Source of the DNA: Alphaproteobacteria bacterium
GTDB taxonomy: Bacteria > Pseudomonadota > Alphaproteobacteria > Micropepsales > Micropepsaceae
DNA: 41,476 nucleotides
Direction: 5' to 3'
NCBI GenBank assembly: GCA_028865545.1
Contig: JAGWJY010000032.1
Coordinates: 1-41,476, forward strand
The notes under the pieces were generated by a model. It saw only the letters and a list, made by a program, of their open reading frames with translations. It made no database searches and was not told the DNA's origin. Position 1 is the first letter of the stretch. Every line of letters begins with the position of its first letter. This document shows, in pieces, positions 15,281-23,356 of this stretch. Position numbers and translations under genes: made by a program.

Positions 15281-17503
15281 TTATCCCGCCTTCAGCAGCG
15301 CCGGATCGATCGGCAGGCTGCGGATGCGCCTGCCGGTGGCGGCGAAGATGGCGTTGCACAGCGCCGGAATGGCCGGCGGCAGCGGCGGTTCGCCCAGACC
15401 GGTCGGCGAATTGTCGGTCTTGACGAAATGCACTTCCACCGGCGCCGCCTGCGACAGGCGCAGCGGCTCGAAGCCGTCGAAATTCTCCTCCACGACGCGC
15501 CCGTTCCGGATGGTGATCTTCTGGTTCAGCGCCGCGCCGAAGCCGTCGAGCACGGCGCCCTGCGCCATGTTCTCCGCGGCGATCGGGTTGATGATCTGGC
15601 TGCCGACGTCGCAGGCCACCCACACCTTGTTGATCTGCACGAAACCGTTGGCGGCGACGGCCACTTCCACCACTTCGGCGGTGTAGCCGAGATGACTGTA
15701 ATAGACGGCGACGCCGAGGCCGCTGCGCGCCGGCAGGCGGCGTTTGCCCCAGCCGGAAATCTCGCGCACCTTTTCCAGCACGCCGCGGACGCGGCCGGTG
15801 TTGAAACCGGCGCCGTTGCCCGGCAGCATTTCGGATTTGCCGAGCAGATCGATCTGGAACTGCAGCGGATCCTTGCCGGCGGCATGCGCCAGCTCGTCAA
15901 TGAAGGATTGGAAGACGAAGGCCAGCGCGTTGTCGCCGGGCGCACGCAGCGGCCCGGTCGGCACGCCGGATTCCATCATGGTGGCGCCGTAAGAGAGATT
16001 CGGCACCCGGCCCGCCGGGAAGGCGCGCGGATCCAGGCCCGCCGAACTGGCGAACTTGCCGTTGCTGCCGAAGGTGACGAAGTGCTGCTGCCAGGCGACG
16101 ACGCGCCCGTCGGCATCCACGCCGCCCTTGAAGAAATGCCAGCCGGCCGGACGATAGAAATCATGCTGGATGTCGTCGGTGCGGTCCCACACCAGCTTCA
16201 CCGGCGCGCCGGCGACTTTGGAAATGTAGGCGGCTTCCACCATGTAGTCGTTCATCAGACGCCGGCCGAAGCCGCCGCCGATGCGCGTCATGTGGACGAG
16301 GACATTCTTTTCGTCGAGGCCGAGAGTTTGCGCCACCAGCTTGCGGCCGGACTCGGGATTCTGCGACGGCGCCCAGAGCTCCGCCTTGTCGCCCTGCACA
16401 TGCGCCGTGCAATTCATCGGCTCCAGCGTGGCGTGGGCGATGAAAGGATAAGAGTACGCCGCTTCCACCACATGCGCGGCGGTCTTCAGCGCGCCGGCCG
16501 CGTCGCCGTCGTTGCGCAAGATCTTGGCCGGCGTCTTGGGGCCGAGCGCGGCAGCCTGCTTGGCGAAGCCTTCGCTGCTTTGCTGGGCGGTGGGCCCTTC
16601 GTCCCATTTCACCTCGAGCTTGCGGCGCGCCTTGTCCGCCCGCCACCAGCTGTCGGCGACGATGGCGACGCCGGACGACAACCCGTTCTGCTGCATGGCG
16701 CCTTCCGCCATGAAGCTCAGCTTTTCACCGGCGCCGACAAGAAACGCGTGCTTCACGCCGGGCAGCTTCTTGATGACCTCGAGATTGGCGCTGACGACGC
16801 GGCCGCCGAACACCGGGCATTTCTGGAACACGGCATAGAGCATGCCCGGCACGTCCGTATCGATGCCGAACAGCGGCTTGCCGGTGACGATCGCCGGCAC
16901 GTCGACGCCGCGCGTCGAATGACCGATGATCTTGAAGTCCTTCGGATCCTTGAGCTTGACGCTGTTGAGATCCGGCACCGGCAGTTTCGCCGCCGCCGAA
17001 GCCAGCGCGCCATAGGTCAAGGTGCGGCCGCTGGGTTTGTGATGCACCTGGCCGGAGGCCGTCTCGCATTCGCTTTCGGAGACTTTCCAGGTTTTGGCGG
17101 CGGCGGTCACCAGCATCTGGCGCGTCGCCGCGCCGACGCGGCGCATCGGCTCCCAGTTGAGCGGCGTCGCCATGCTGCCGCCGGCGAACTGGCCTTCATA
17201 CAGATCGGTGTCGAGATCGGCCTGCTTGCTGCGCACCTGGCTCCAATCGACGTCGAGCTCTTCGGCGATCAGCATCGGCAGCATGGTTTTGACGCCCTGC
17301 CCGATCTCGGGGTTCTTCGCCATGATGGTGACGATGTCGTCGGGCGCGATGCGCACATAGGCGTTGAGCGTGGCGCTCTTGCCGCCGGCCGCATCGGCGA
17401 TGCCGGGCAGGCTGAAGCTGATCAGCATGCCGCCGCCCGCGGCGGCGCTCACTTTGAGGAAGGTGCGGCGCGAAGGTTGGCGCATGACGGTTTCCTGCAG
17501 CAT
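15281..17503 (-). CDS. Xanthine dehydrogenase-family molybdopterin subunit (IorB-like)
   Basis: A 740-residue large subunit with a Tat signal (RRTFLKVSAAAGGGMLISFSL). The layout is that of isoquinoline 1-oxidoreductase-type beta subunits: the domain of MPMLIAEELDVDWSQV, a central GGFGRRLMNDYMVEAAYISK, GPLRAPGDNALAFVFQSFIDELA, and a C-terminal WVACDVGSQIINPIAAENMAQGAVLDG followed by PPLPPAIPALCNAIFAATGRRIRSLP. These enzymes hydroxylate N-heterocycles or oxidise aldehydes in the periplasm, using a Mo-cytosine-dinucleotide cofactor. It starts 3 bases after the [2Fe-2S] subunit stop. The substrate is not determinable here. Confidence 0.92.
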   Translation of the reverse strand: MLQETVMRQPSRRTFLKVSAAAGGGMLISFSLPGIADAAGGKSATLNAYVRIAPDDIVTIMAKNPEIGQGVKTMLPMLIAEELDVDWSQVRSKQADLDTDLYEGQFAGGSMATPLNWEPMRRVGAATRQMLVTAAAKTWKVSESECETASGQVHHKPSGRTLTYGALASAAAKLPVPDLNSVKLKDPKDFKIIGHSTRGVDVPAIVTGKPLFGIDTDVPGMLYAVFQKCPVFGGRVVSANLEVIKKLPGVKHAFLVGAGEKLSFMAEGAMQQNGLSSGVAIVADSWWRADKARRKLEVKWDEGPTAQQSSEGFAKQAAALGPKTPAKILRNDGDAAGALKTAAHVVEAAYSYPFIAHATLEPMNCTAHVQGDKAELWAPSQNPESGRKLVAQTLGLDEKNVLVHMTRIGGGFGRRLMNDYMVEAAYISKVAGAPVKLVWDRTDDIQHDFYRPAGWHFFKGGVDADGRVVAWQQHFVTFGSNGKFASSAGLDPRAFPAGRVPNLSYGATMMESGVPTGPLRAPGDNALAFVFQSFIDELAHAAGKDPLQFQIDLLGKSEMLPGNGAGFNTGRVRGVLEKVREISGWGKRRLPARSGLGVAVYYSHLGYTAEVVEVAVAANGFVQINKVWVACDVGSQIINPIAAENMAQGAVLDGFGAALNQKITIRNGRVVEENFDGFEPLRLSQAAPVEVHFVKTDNSPTGLGEPPLPPAIPALCNAIFAATGRRIRSLPIDPALLKAG

Positions 17504-17506
17504 GGC

Positions 17507-17995
17507 TCAGGCTCCCTTCGGGGCGGCGGCGGCGCCGAGCGTTTCCCTGGCCGCCTGCTTGATGGCGTCGCGGATGCGCAGATAGGTGGCGCAGCGGCAG
17601 AGATTGCCGTCCATGGCGCCTTCGATCTCCGCGTCGGTCGGCGCCTTGTTGCGCGCCAGCAGCGCGGCGGCGGTCATGATCTGGCCGGCCTGGCAATAAC
17701 CGCATTGCGGCACGTCGATCTCGAGCCAGGCCTTTTGCAGCTTGGCGCCGACGGGCGTGGCGCCGATGCCTTCGATGGTGGTGATGGCGGATTCGCCGAC
17801 CGACGACACGCGCATGCGGCAGGAATGCACCGCCTCGCCGTCGACATGGACGGTGCAGGCGCCGCACAGCCCTATGCCGCAGCCGAACTTGGTGCCTTTC
17901 AGATCGGCCGCATCGCGCAGCACCCAGAGCAACGGCGTGTCGGCGTCGACATCGACCGTGTGCTTCTTGCCGTTGATATTGAGCGTGTATTGCAT
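17507..17995 (-). CDS. [2Fe-2S] subunit of the molybdenum hydroxylase (IorA-like)
   Basis: A 162-residue protein with two [2Fe-2S] clusters. The N-terminal plant-type ferredoxin domain has the cysteines in FGCGIGLCGACTVHVDGEAVHSC, and the C-terminal helical domain has CGYCQAGQIM and CRCATYLRIR. It relays electrons from the molybdenum site of the neighbouring large subunit to an external acceptor, often a cytochrome. The ATG at 17995 gives the family's N-terminus (MQYTLNINGKKHTVDVD); the upstream in-frame extension is not protein-like. First gene of the two-gene operon. Confidence 0.94.
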   Translation of the reverse strand: MQYTLNINGKKHTVDVDADTPLLWVLRDAADLKGTKFGCGIGLCGACTVHVDGEAVHSCRMRVSSVGESAITTIEGIGATPVGAKLQKAWLEIDVPQCGYCQAGQIMTAAALLARNKAPTDAEIEGAMDGNLCRCATYLRIRDAIKQAARETLGAAAAPKGA

Positions 17996-18373
17996 GGCTA
18001 CCTCGCGATTACGCATTCGAGGCTTGAGAGCGGACATGCCAGCGGCACGTGCACGACATCCATCAAGCAAAACATCGCAGCACAATTCGCGCCGCGATGG
18101 AACATGCCGCGACTTCAAATCTTCATGACAGTGCGAACTGTTCGCGCATCGGACGCGAGAAGGCCGGTGCAGGCGGCGACAACACGCGTCGACGAAGACC
18201 CTGCAAGGTTATGATAAATGGTTTATTGTCAGGGACCGATCCCAGCCGCATGTCATCGCACTTTTCCGTGCTTCGGTTGACAAGCACGAACCGGCAAAAA
18301 TACTGTCCTGGCGACGCGAAACGCGTTGCGATCATGGTGCTGCGCAGCAAAAGCGCGGACCAAAGGAAACGCC
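17996..18373. other. Divergent intergenic region (378 bases)
   Basis: It lies between the molybdenum hydroxylase operon (minus) and the TolB-like gene (plus). It holds a probable plus-strand promoter at 18277-18306. A slightly AT-rich pocket near 18208-18228 (GGTTATGATAAATGGTTTATTG) could be a control site or minus-strand promoter; no palindrome was confirmed. Confidence 0.5.
18277..18306 (+). promoter_or_regulatory. Probable promoter of the TolB-like/VOC/esterase run
   Basis: A consensus -35 TTGACA (18277-18282) is followed after 18 bases by TACTGT (18301-18306), a weak -10. It lies 68 bases upstream of the GTG start at 18374. Confidence 0.5.
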
Positions 18374-19924
18374 GTGAGGACAATCTTGCATCGCCAGTTC
18401 CTGGCCTGCGCCGGCGTCGGCCTCCTGTTGATCTGCGCGCCATTGCAGGCCGCGCCGAGCGCCATCGGCCTCTTCGACGGCCAGTCGGACGTCGGCCGCG
18501 TCACGCCGCCGGGCACCGCCAGCTACGATCCCGCGAGCGACAGCTACACGCTGACCTCCGCCGGCATCAACACCTGGTACCGGGCGGACGCCTTCCATTT
18601 CCTCTGGAAGCAGATGTCCGGCGACGTGTCGCTGACCGCGGACATCGCTTTTCCGCCGACGGCCTACAGCCATGCGCCGAACCCGCACCGCAAAGCCATG
18701 CTGATGATCCGCCAGACGCTGGACGCCGGCAGCGTCTATGCCGACGCGGCGCTGCACGGCGTGGGCCTCACCGCGCTGCAATACCGGCGCGAGAGCGGCG
18801 CCGACACGCAGGACATCGAGATGAACATCGCGGCGCCGCAAACGCTGCGGCTGGTGAAACGCGGCGACACGCTGACGATGTATCTCAGCATGCATGGCGA
18901 AGCGCTGCACCAGGTCGGCGCCTCCACCAAATTGCATTTCGACGCGCCGTTCTATGTCGGGCTCGGCGTCACCTCCCACGACATCGATACCACCGACAAG
19001 ATCGTGTTCTCGCATGTCCGTCTGGAGACGCCGCCGCCCGAGACGCAGCCCTTGGTGGCCTATTCGACGCTGCAGACGCTGCAGCTGGCCGACCAGGCGC
19101 GCATCGCCACCGTGATCCTGACGAAGCCGGGCATCTTCGAGTCGCCGAACTGGACGCCGGACGGCAAGGCGCTGCTGATCAACGAGAACGGCAGCTTCCG
19201 GAAAATCCCCTTGCTCGATCCGCCGGCCGGCGGCACGCCGGTGCCCTTCGACACCGGCGAGGCGCATGGCTGCTGGGGCGAGCACGGCTTTTCGCCGGAC
19301 GGCAAATGGCTGGCGGTGAGCTGTTCGTCGCCGGGGCAGAAGGGTCCCAATGTCTATATCGTGCCGGCCGAAGGCGGCGCGGCGCGGCAGCTGACGCATC
19401 AGCCGGTCTCGTTCTTCCATGGCTGGTCGCCGGACGGAAAGACCATCGTCTTCACCAGCATCTGCGACGGCCACGAAGACATCTATACGATCCCCGCGGC
19501 GGGCGGGACGGAGACGCGGCTGACGCACAGCGGCATCAACGACGCGGCGGAATACACGCCGGACGGCACATATCTCTATTTCAATTCCGACCGCAGCGGG
19601 CTGATGCAGATCTGGCGCATGCATCCGGACGGCAGCGCGCTGGAGCAGATCACCGCCGACGAGCATAACAACTGGTATCCGCACATCTCGCCGGATGGAA
19701 AGTCGATGGTGTTCATCAGTTATGCCAAGGCCGACACCGGCCTGCATCCGCCGATGAAGGATGTGGCGTTGCGTCTGATGGAACTCGACAGCGGACTGAT
19801 CCGCACGCTGGTGCATCTGACCGGCGGCCAAGGGACGATCGACTCGCCGTGCTGGGCGCCCGACAGCCAGCACATTGCTTTCGTCAGCAACCAGATGCTT
19901 CCCGCAAGCGACGCGGACCAATAA
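18374..19924 (+). CDS. Exported TolB-like beta-propeller protein with N-terminal beta-sandwich
   Basis: A 516-residue protein with a GTG start preceded by AAAGGAAA, leading straight into a signal peptide (LACAGVGLLLICAPLQA). Residues about 28-215 look like a DUF1349/concanavalin-type sandwich (GINTWYRADAFHFLWKQMSGD). From about 225 on there are PD40/TolB propeller blades with repeated SPDGKWLAVS, WSPDGKTIVFTS, TPDGTYLYFNSDRSG, ISPDGKSMVFIS, and WAPDSQHIAFVS motifs. Propellers of this type bind proteins or glycans in the periplasm. It leads a run with the VOC protein and carboxylesterase. The role is unknown. Confidence 0.85.
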   Translation: MRTILHRQFLACAGVGLLLICAPLQAAPSAIGLFDGQSDVGRVTPPGTASYDPASDSYTLTSAGINTWYRADAFHFLWKQMSGDVSLTADIAFPPTAYSHAPNPHRKAMLMIRQTLDAGSVYADAALHGVGLTALQYRRESGADTQDIEMNIAAPQTLRLVKRGDTLTMYLSMHGEALHQVGASTKLHFDAPFYVGLGVTSHDIDTTDKIVFSHVRLETPPPETQPLVAYSTLQTLQLADQARIATVILTKPGIFESPNWTPDGKALLINENGSFRKIPLLDPPAGGTPVPFDTGEAHGCWGEHGFSPDGKWLAVSCSSPGQKGPNVYIVPAEGGAARQLTHQPVSFFHGWSPDGKTIVFTSICDGHEDIYTIPAAGGTETRLTHSGINDAAEYTPDGTYLYFNSDRSGLMQIWRMHPDGSALEQITADEHNNWYPHISPDGKSMVFISYAKADTGLHPPMKDVALRLMELDSGLIRTLVHLTGGQGTIDSPCWAPDSQHIAFVSNQMLPASDADQ

Positions 19925-19940
19925 CCACAGGAGAAGTCTC

Positions 19941-20867
19941 ATGAAGCTCACCTATGCGGCGGCCGCCTCGCTGGCGGTTATGGTAGCGTTACCGGCCGGA
20001 GCGGCGGCGGTTCGTCCGCCGCTCACCAGCGTTTCGCATCTGGCGATCTATGCCGCGGACATGGCGGCGGCGGACCAGTTCTTCACGCACAATCTCGGCG
20101 CCGCCAAGCGCAGCGATCCGGAAGACGCCCAAGGCGTGCGCTATTACTTCAATCCGATCCAGTTCGTGGAAGTGCTGCCGCTGCCCGCCAAGGAGGGGGA
20201 GTCCAAGAACCGCATGGATCACATGGCCTACAACACCACCGACGTGAAGGCGCTGAAGCGCTATCTGGCGGCACACGACATCAAGGCGACGGGCGGCATC
20301 CATGACGGTTCCGACGGCAGCGCCTGGTTCGACGTCAAGGATCCGGAAGGCAATGTCGTGCAATTCGTGCAGCCGCCGAAGGATCCCAAGCCCGTCGCCG
20401 ACAATCCGCTGAGCGACCACATCATCCATTTCGGTTTCATCGTGCACGATCCCGACAAGGAGAACGCCTTCTACCGCACGGTGCTGGGCTTCCGGCCCTA
20501 TTGGTGGGGCGGCATGCACGACAAGGCGCAATGGATCTCGCAACAGCTGCCCGACAGCACCGACTGGGTGGAATACATGGTGGTGAGCGGCCCGCAGAAG
20601 GAAGGCATTCCCGCCGACATGTCGCAAGCGGACGCCGGCGTGCTCGATCACTTCGCGCTGGGCGTCGGCAATATGGAGAAGACGGTGACGCTGCTGACCG
20701 GCGGCGACCGCATCTCGGAAAAGAACGACGGACCGAAGATCGGCCGCGACGGCAAGTGGCAGTACAACATGTACACCCCGGACGGCACACGCACCGAGTT
20801 CATGGAATTCCACGCCGTGACCAAGCCCTGCTGCTCGCCCTTCACCGCCAGCGATCCGGAGAAATAG
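19941..20867 (+). CDS. Exported two-domain VOC (glyoxalase-fold) protein
   Basis: A 308-residue protein with a signal peptide (MKLTYAAAASLAVMVALPAGAAA). It carries two VOC modules: about 30-155 (VSHLAIYAADMAAADQFFTHNLGA, WFDVKDPEGNVVQFVQPP) and about 165-300 (IIHFGFIVHDPDKENAFYRTVLGFRPYWW, DHFALGVGNMEK, MYTPDGTRTEFMEFHAV). The His/Glu pattern suggests a metal site like that of extradiol dioxygenases and glyoxalases, here placed in the periplasm. The ATG at 19941 has AGGAGAAG upstream. It begins 16 bases after the TolB-like gene, so it is likely co-transcribed. Confidence 0.85.
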   Translation: MKLTYAAAASLAVMVALPAGAAAVRPPLTSVSHLAIYAADMAAADQFFTHNLGAAKRSDPEDAQGVRYYFNPIQFVEVLPLPAKEGESKNRMDHMAYNTTDVKALKRYLAAHDIKATGGIHDGSDGSAWFDVKDPEGNVVQFVQPPKDPKPVADNPLSDHIIHFGFIVHDPDKENAFYRTVLGFRPYWWGGMHDKAQWISQQLPDSTDWVEYMVVSGPQKEGIPADMSQADAGVLDHFALGVGNMEKTVTLLTGGDRISEKNDGPKIGRDGKWQYNMYTPDGTRTEFMEFHAVTKPCCSPFTASDPEK

Positions 20868-20943
20868 AAAATCCGCCGGCGGCGACGCCCCGTCATTACG
20901 TCTGCAAAACGCACAACACCGAGAACAGACCCAGGAGAAGATC

Positions 20944-22665
20944 GTGGCACATTCCTTCGACCGTCGCAGCATTTTGAAAACCGGTGCGGCCGCAGTCGCC
21001 GCACCTTATCTGTGGCTGCCGGCGCGCGCCAAAGCTGCCGATTGGCATGCCGAGCAAAATGCCCTCTGGGTCACCAAGACGGTGGGCCCCTTCGTCGAGG
21101 TCGAGATCGCGAGCGGACGCATCCGCGGCGGGCACAGCCGCGGCGCGCTGGCCTTCAAAGGCATTCCTTATGCCGGCCCGGTGTCGGGCAAGAACCGCTT
21201 CAAGGCGGCGCCGCCGGTCACGCCCTGGAAAGGCGTACGCGACGCTCTTCGTCTCGGCCCGCCGGCGCTGCAGGGACCGGGCACCACTTTTGGCGAACAC
21301 GAGCCCGCCTACAGCGAAGATTGTCTGGTGCTCAATGTCTGGACCCCGGCGGTGAACGACGGCCGCAAACGGCCGGTGATGTTCTATTGCCATGGCGGCG
21401 GCTGGACCACCGGCTCCGGCGGCCAGAACATCCAGGACGGCGCGCATCTGGCGGCGGCCTATGACGTGGTGGTGGTGGCGCTCAATCACCGCCTCGGTCT
21501 GCTCGGCTTCCTCTATCTCGGCGAGCTGGGCGGCGAGGAATACGCCACCTCCGGCAATCAGGGCATGCTCGACATCGTCGACGCGCTGAAGTGGGTGAAA
21601 CAGAACATCGCCACCTTCGGCGGCGATCCCGGCAATGTGTTCGTATTCGGCGAATCCGGCGGCGGCTTCAAGACTGGTGCGGTGATGGCGATGCCGGCGG
21701 CGCAGGGCCTGTTCCACAAGGCGGGGATGCAAAGCGGCGCCATGCTGCGCGGCACGCCAAAGGACATCGCCACCGAAACCGCGCGGCGCGTGCTGGCGGG
21801 ACTCGGCATTTCGCCGAAAAACCTCGACAAGCTCGCCGAGGTGCCCGCCGAAAAGCTCGTCGCCATCCAGCTCGACGGCGAAAAGGGCCAGGGCCCGCTG
21901 GCGACGCCGACCGAATGCTGGAACACCACCCATGCCGCGCCGCCGTCGGGCTGGGCGGCGCTGCGGACCGCACGTCCCGGCGGCTGGGGCCCGGTCGTGG
22001 ACGGCACGTATCTGCCGCACAACCCGTTCGATCCCGTCGCACCGGCGATCTCCGCATCCGTGCCGCTGCTGATCGGCAACATGCTCGAAGAGGCCATCTT
22101 CTCGGAGCGCAACAACCCGGCGTTCTTTCATATGGACGAGGCCGCCGTGACCGCGCTGGCGCGCCAGCACCTGGGCGAGGCCGCGGACCGCATCCTTGCG
22201 GTCTACCGCCAGGCCATGCCGAAGGCGACACCGGTGGAACGCGCCATCGCCATCGAGACGGGGCTGTTCATGGGCAACAACACCTTCGTCCTGGCCGACC
22301 GCAAAGCCGCGCAGCCCGCGCCGGTCTATCGCTACATCGACGGCTACCAGTCGAATTTTCCGATCCAGGGCACGGACCGGACCTACGGCTCCGGTCACGC
22401 CAGCGATATCTCGGTGGCATTTCTCAATTACAAAATCTACGACCTGCAGGGGAACGGACCGGGCCTGGCCGAAGCTGCGAAAGCGATGAGCAGCTATTTC
22501 GCCAGCTTCGCGCGCAACGGCGTGCCGACGGCCGAGGGCCAGCCCGCCTGGCCGCGCTACGACACGGACAAGCGCGCGACCATGCTGCTCAACAGCGAAT
22601 GCCGGGTGGCCGATGACCCGCAGAGCGAGGAACGCAAGCTCTGGGAGTCGCTCGGCTGGGGCTGA
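20944..22665 (+). CDS. Type-B carboxylesterase, probably Tat-exported
   Basis: A 573-residue alpha/beta hydrolase of the carboxylesterase/lipase type-B family. It has an RRSILKTGAAAVAAP Tat-like signal, EDCLVLNVWTPA, the oxyanion HGGGWTTGSGG, and nucleophile Ser238 in GESGGGFKTG. The catalytic His is likely in YGSGHASDISVAFLN. The nucleophile elbow reads GESGGG where GESAGG is usual. The GTG start follows AGGAGAAGATC. With the VOC and propeller proteins upstream it may form an export-located ester-cleaving set. Substrate unknown. Confidence 0.9.
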   Translation: MAHSFDRRSILKTGAAAVAAPYLWLPARAKAADWHAEQNALWVTKTVGPFVEVEIASGRIRGGHSRGALAFKGIPYAGPVSGKNRFKAAPPVTPWKGVRDALRLGPPALQGPGTTFGEHEPAYSEDCLVLNVWTPAVNDGRKRPVMFYCHGGGWTTGSGGQNIQDGAHLAAAYDVVVVALNHRLGLLGFLYLGELGGEEYATSGNQGMLDIVDALKWVKQNIATFGGDPGNVFVFGESGGGFKTGAVMAMPAAQGLFHKAGMQSGAMLRGTPKDIATETARRVLAGLGISPKNLDKLAEVPAEKLVAIQLDGEKGQGPLATPTECWNTTHAAPPSGWAALRTARPGGWGPVVDGTYLPHNPFDPVAPAISASVPLLIGNMLEEAIFSERNNPAFFHMDEAAVTALARQHLGEAADRILAVYRQAMPKATPVERAIAIETGLFMGNNTFVLADRKAAQPAPVYRYIDGYQSNFPIQGTDRTYGSGHASDISVAFLNYKIYDLQGNGPGLAEAAKAMSSYFASFARNGVPTAEGQPAWPRYDTDKRATMLLNSECRVADDPQSEERKLWESLGWG

Positions 22666-22680
22666 ACGGCGCCATCGGTC

Positions 22681-23196
22681 TCATTTCGCCCATTGCGCCA
22701 GCCAGTCGGCAATGGCTTGCGGCGTCATGTGACTGGCGTCTTCGAGGGCCGCGATGTTGTTCCGGTTGACGAAGGTGCCGTCGGGTTCGGCCACGACGAC
22801 GGCGGGAACGCCCTCCTTCTTCAGATGGTCGACGATGCCGAAGCGATCGAGGATCTGCGTGTTCTTGTCGAAGCGCCCGACATCGACTTTGACAAATTCG
22901 AAATGCGCCGCCATGAAGCGTTTCATCTCGGGAAGCAGCACCAGATTGGCGAGCACGACGCAGTCGCCGCACCAATTGCCGCCGAAATCGATCATCACCC
23001 GCTTGCCGCTTTTCCTGGCGCGGGCAAAGGCGACGGCCAGGTCGGCATTGGCGTCGGCGTCCGTGTCGTAGGGCACGCGCTCGACGACTGGCAGCTGCGC
23101 CAGGGAGGCGATGCTCATCCGGGGCGCCGGCGCCGCCGCGGCGGCCGCAAGAAACGGCAACATAACCAAGGGCAAAAGCAATCTTCTAATGTGCAT
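22681..23196 (-). CDS. Exported thioredoxin-fold protein with WCGDC active site
   Basis: A 171-residue protein with a signal peptide (MHIRRLLLPLVMLPFLAAAAAA) and a thioredoxin-fold domain at about 55-170. The active site is WCGDC (Cys76, Cys79) within VMIDFGGNWCGDCVVLANLVL, and the cis-Pro region is KKEGVPAVVVAEPDG. WCxDC active sites occur in periplasmic thiol reductases and thioredoxin-family (thioredoxin_7-like) proteins. It converges with the esterase gene, 15 bases from its end. The redox partner is unknown. Confidence 0.87.
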   Translation of the reverse strand: MHIRRLLLPLVMLPFLAAAAAAPAPRMSIASLAQLPVVERVPYDTDADANADLAVAFARARKSGKRVMIDFGGNWCGDCVVLANLVLLPEMKRFMAAHFEFVKVDVGRFDKNTQILDRFGIVDHLKKEGVPAVVVAEPDGTFVNRNNIAALEDASHMTPQAIADWLAQWAK

Positions 23197-23356
23197 CGAT
23201 CACACCCTGCGGCAATCATGGTCGATTTGCGAAAAGACGCGATGCGCCTATCCTAGCGGCCCGGTGCGCAAATCGCGCGCGAAAAATTGAACGCCGGGTG
23301 CAGGCGGCCGACCTTAAGATCACAGCCTGATCCGCGCATAATCCTTGGGGGGACAC

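Noticed and set aside
15428-18214. Very long open frame (about 928 codons) on the plus strand, antisense to the molybdenum hydroxylase genes
   Set aside because: It is rich in His, Arg, Gly and Ala with no motifs, the usual result of high-GC codon bias on the opposite strand of real genes.
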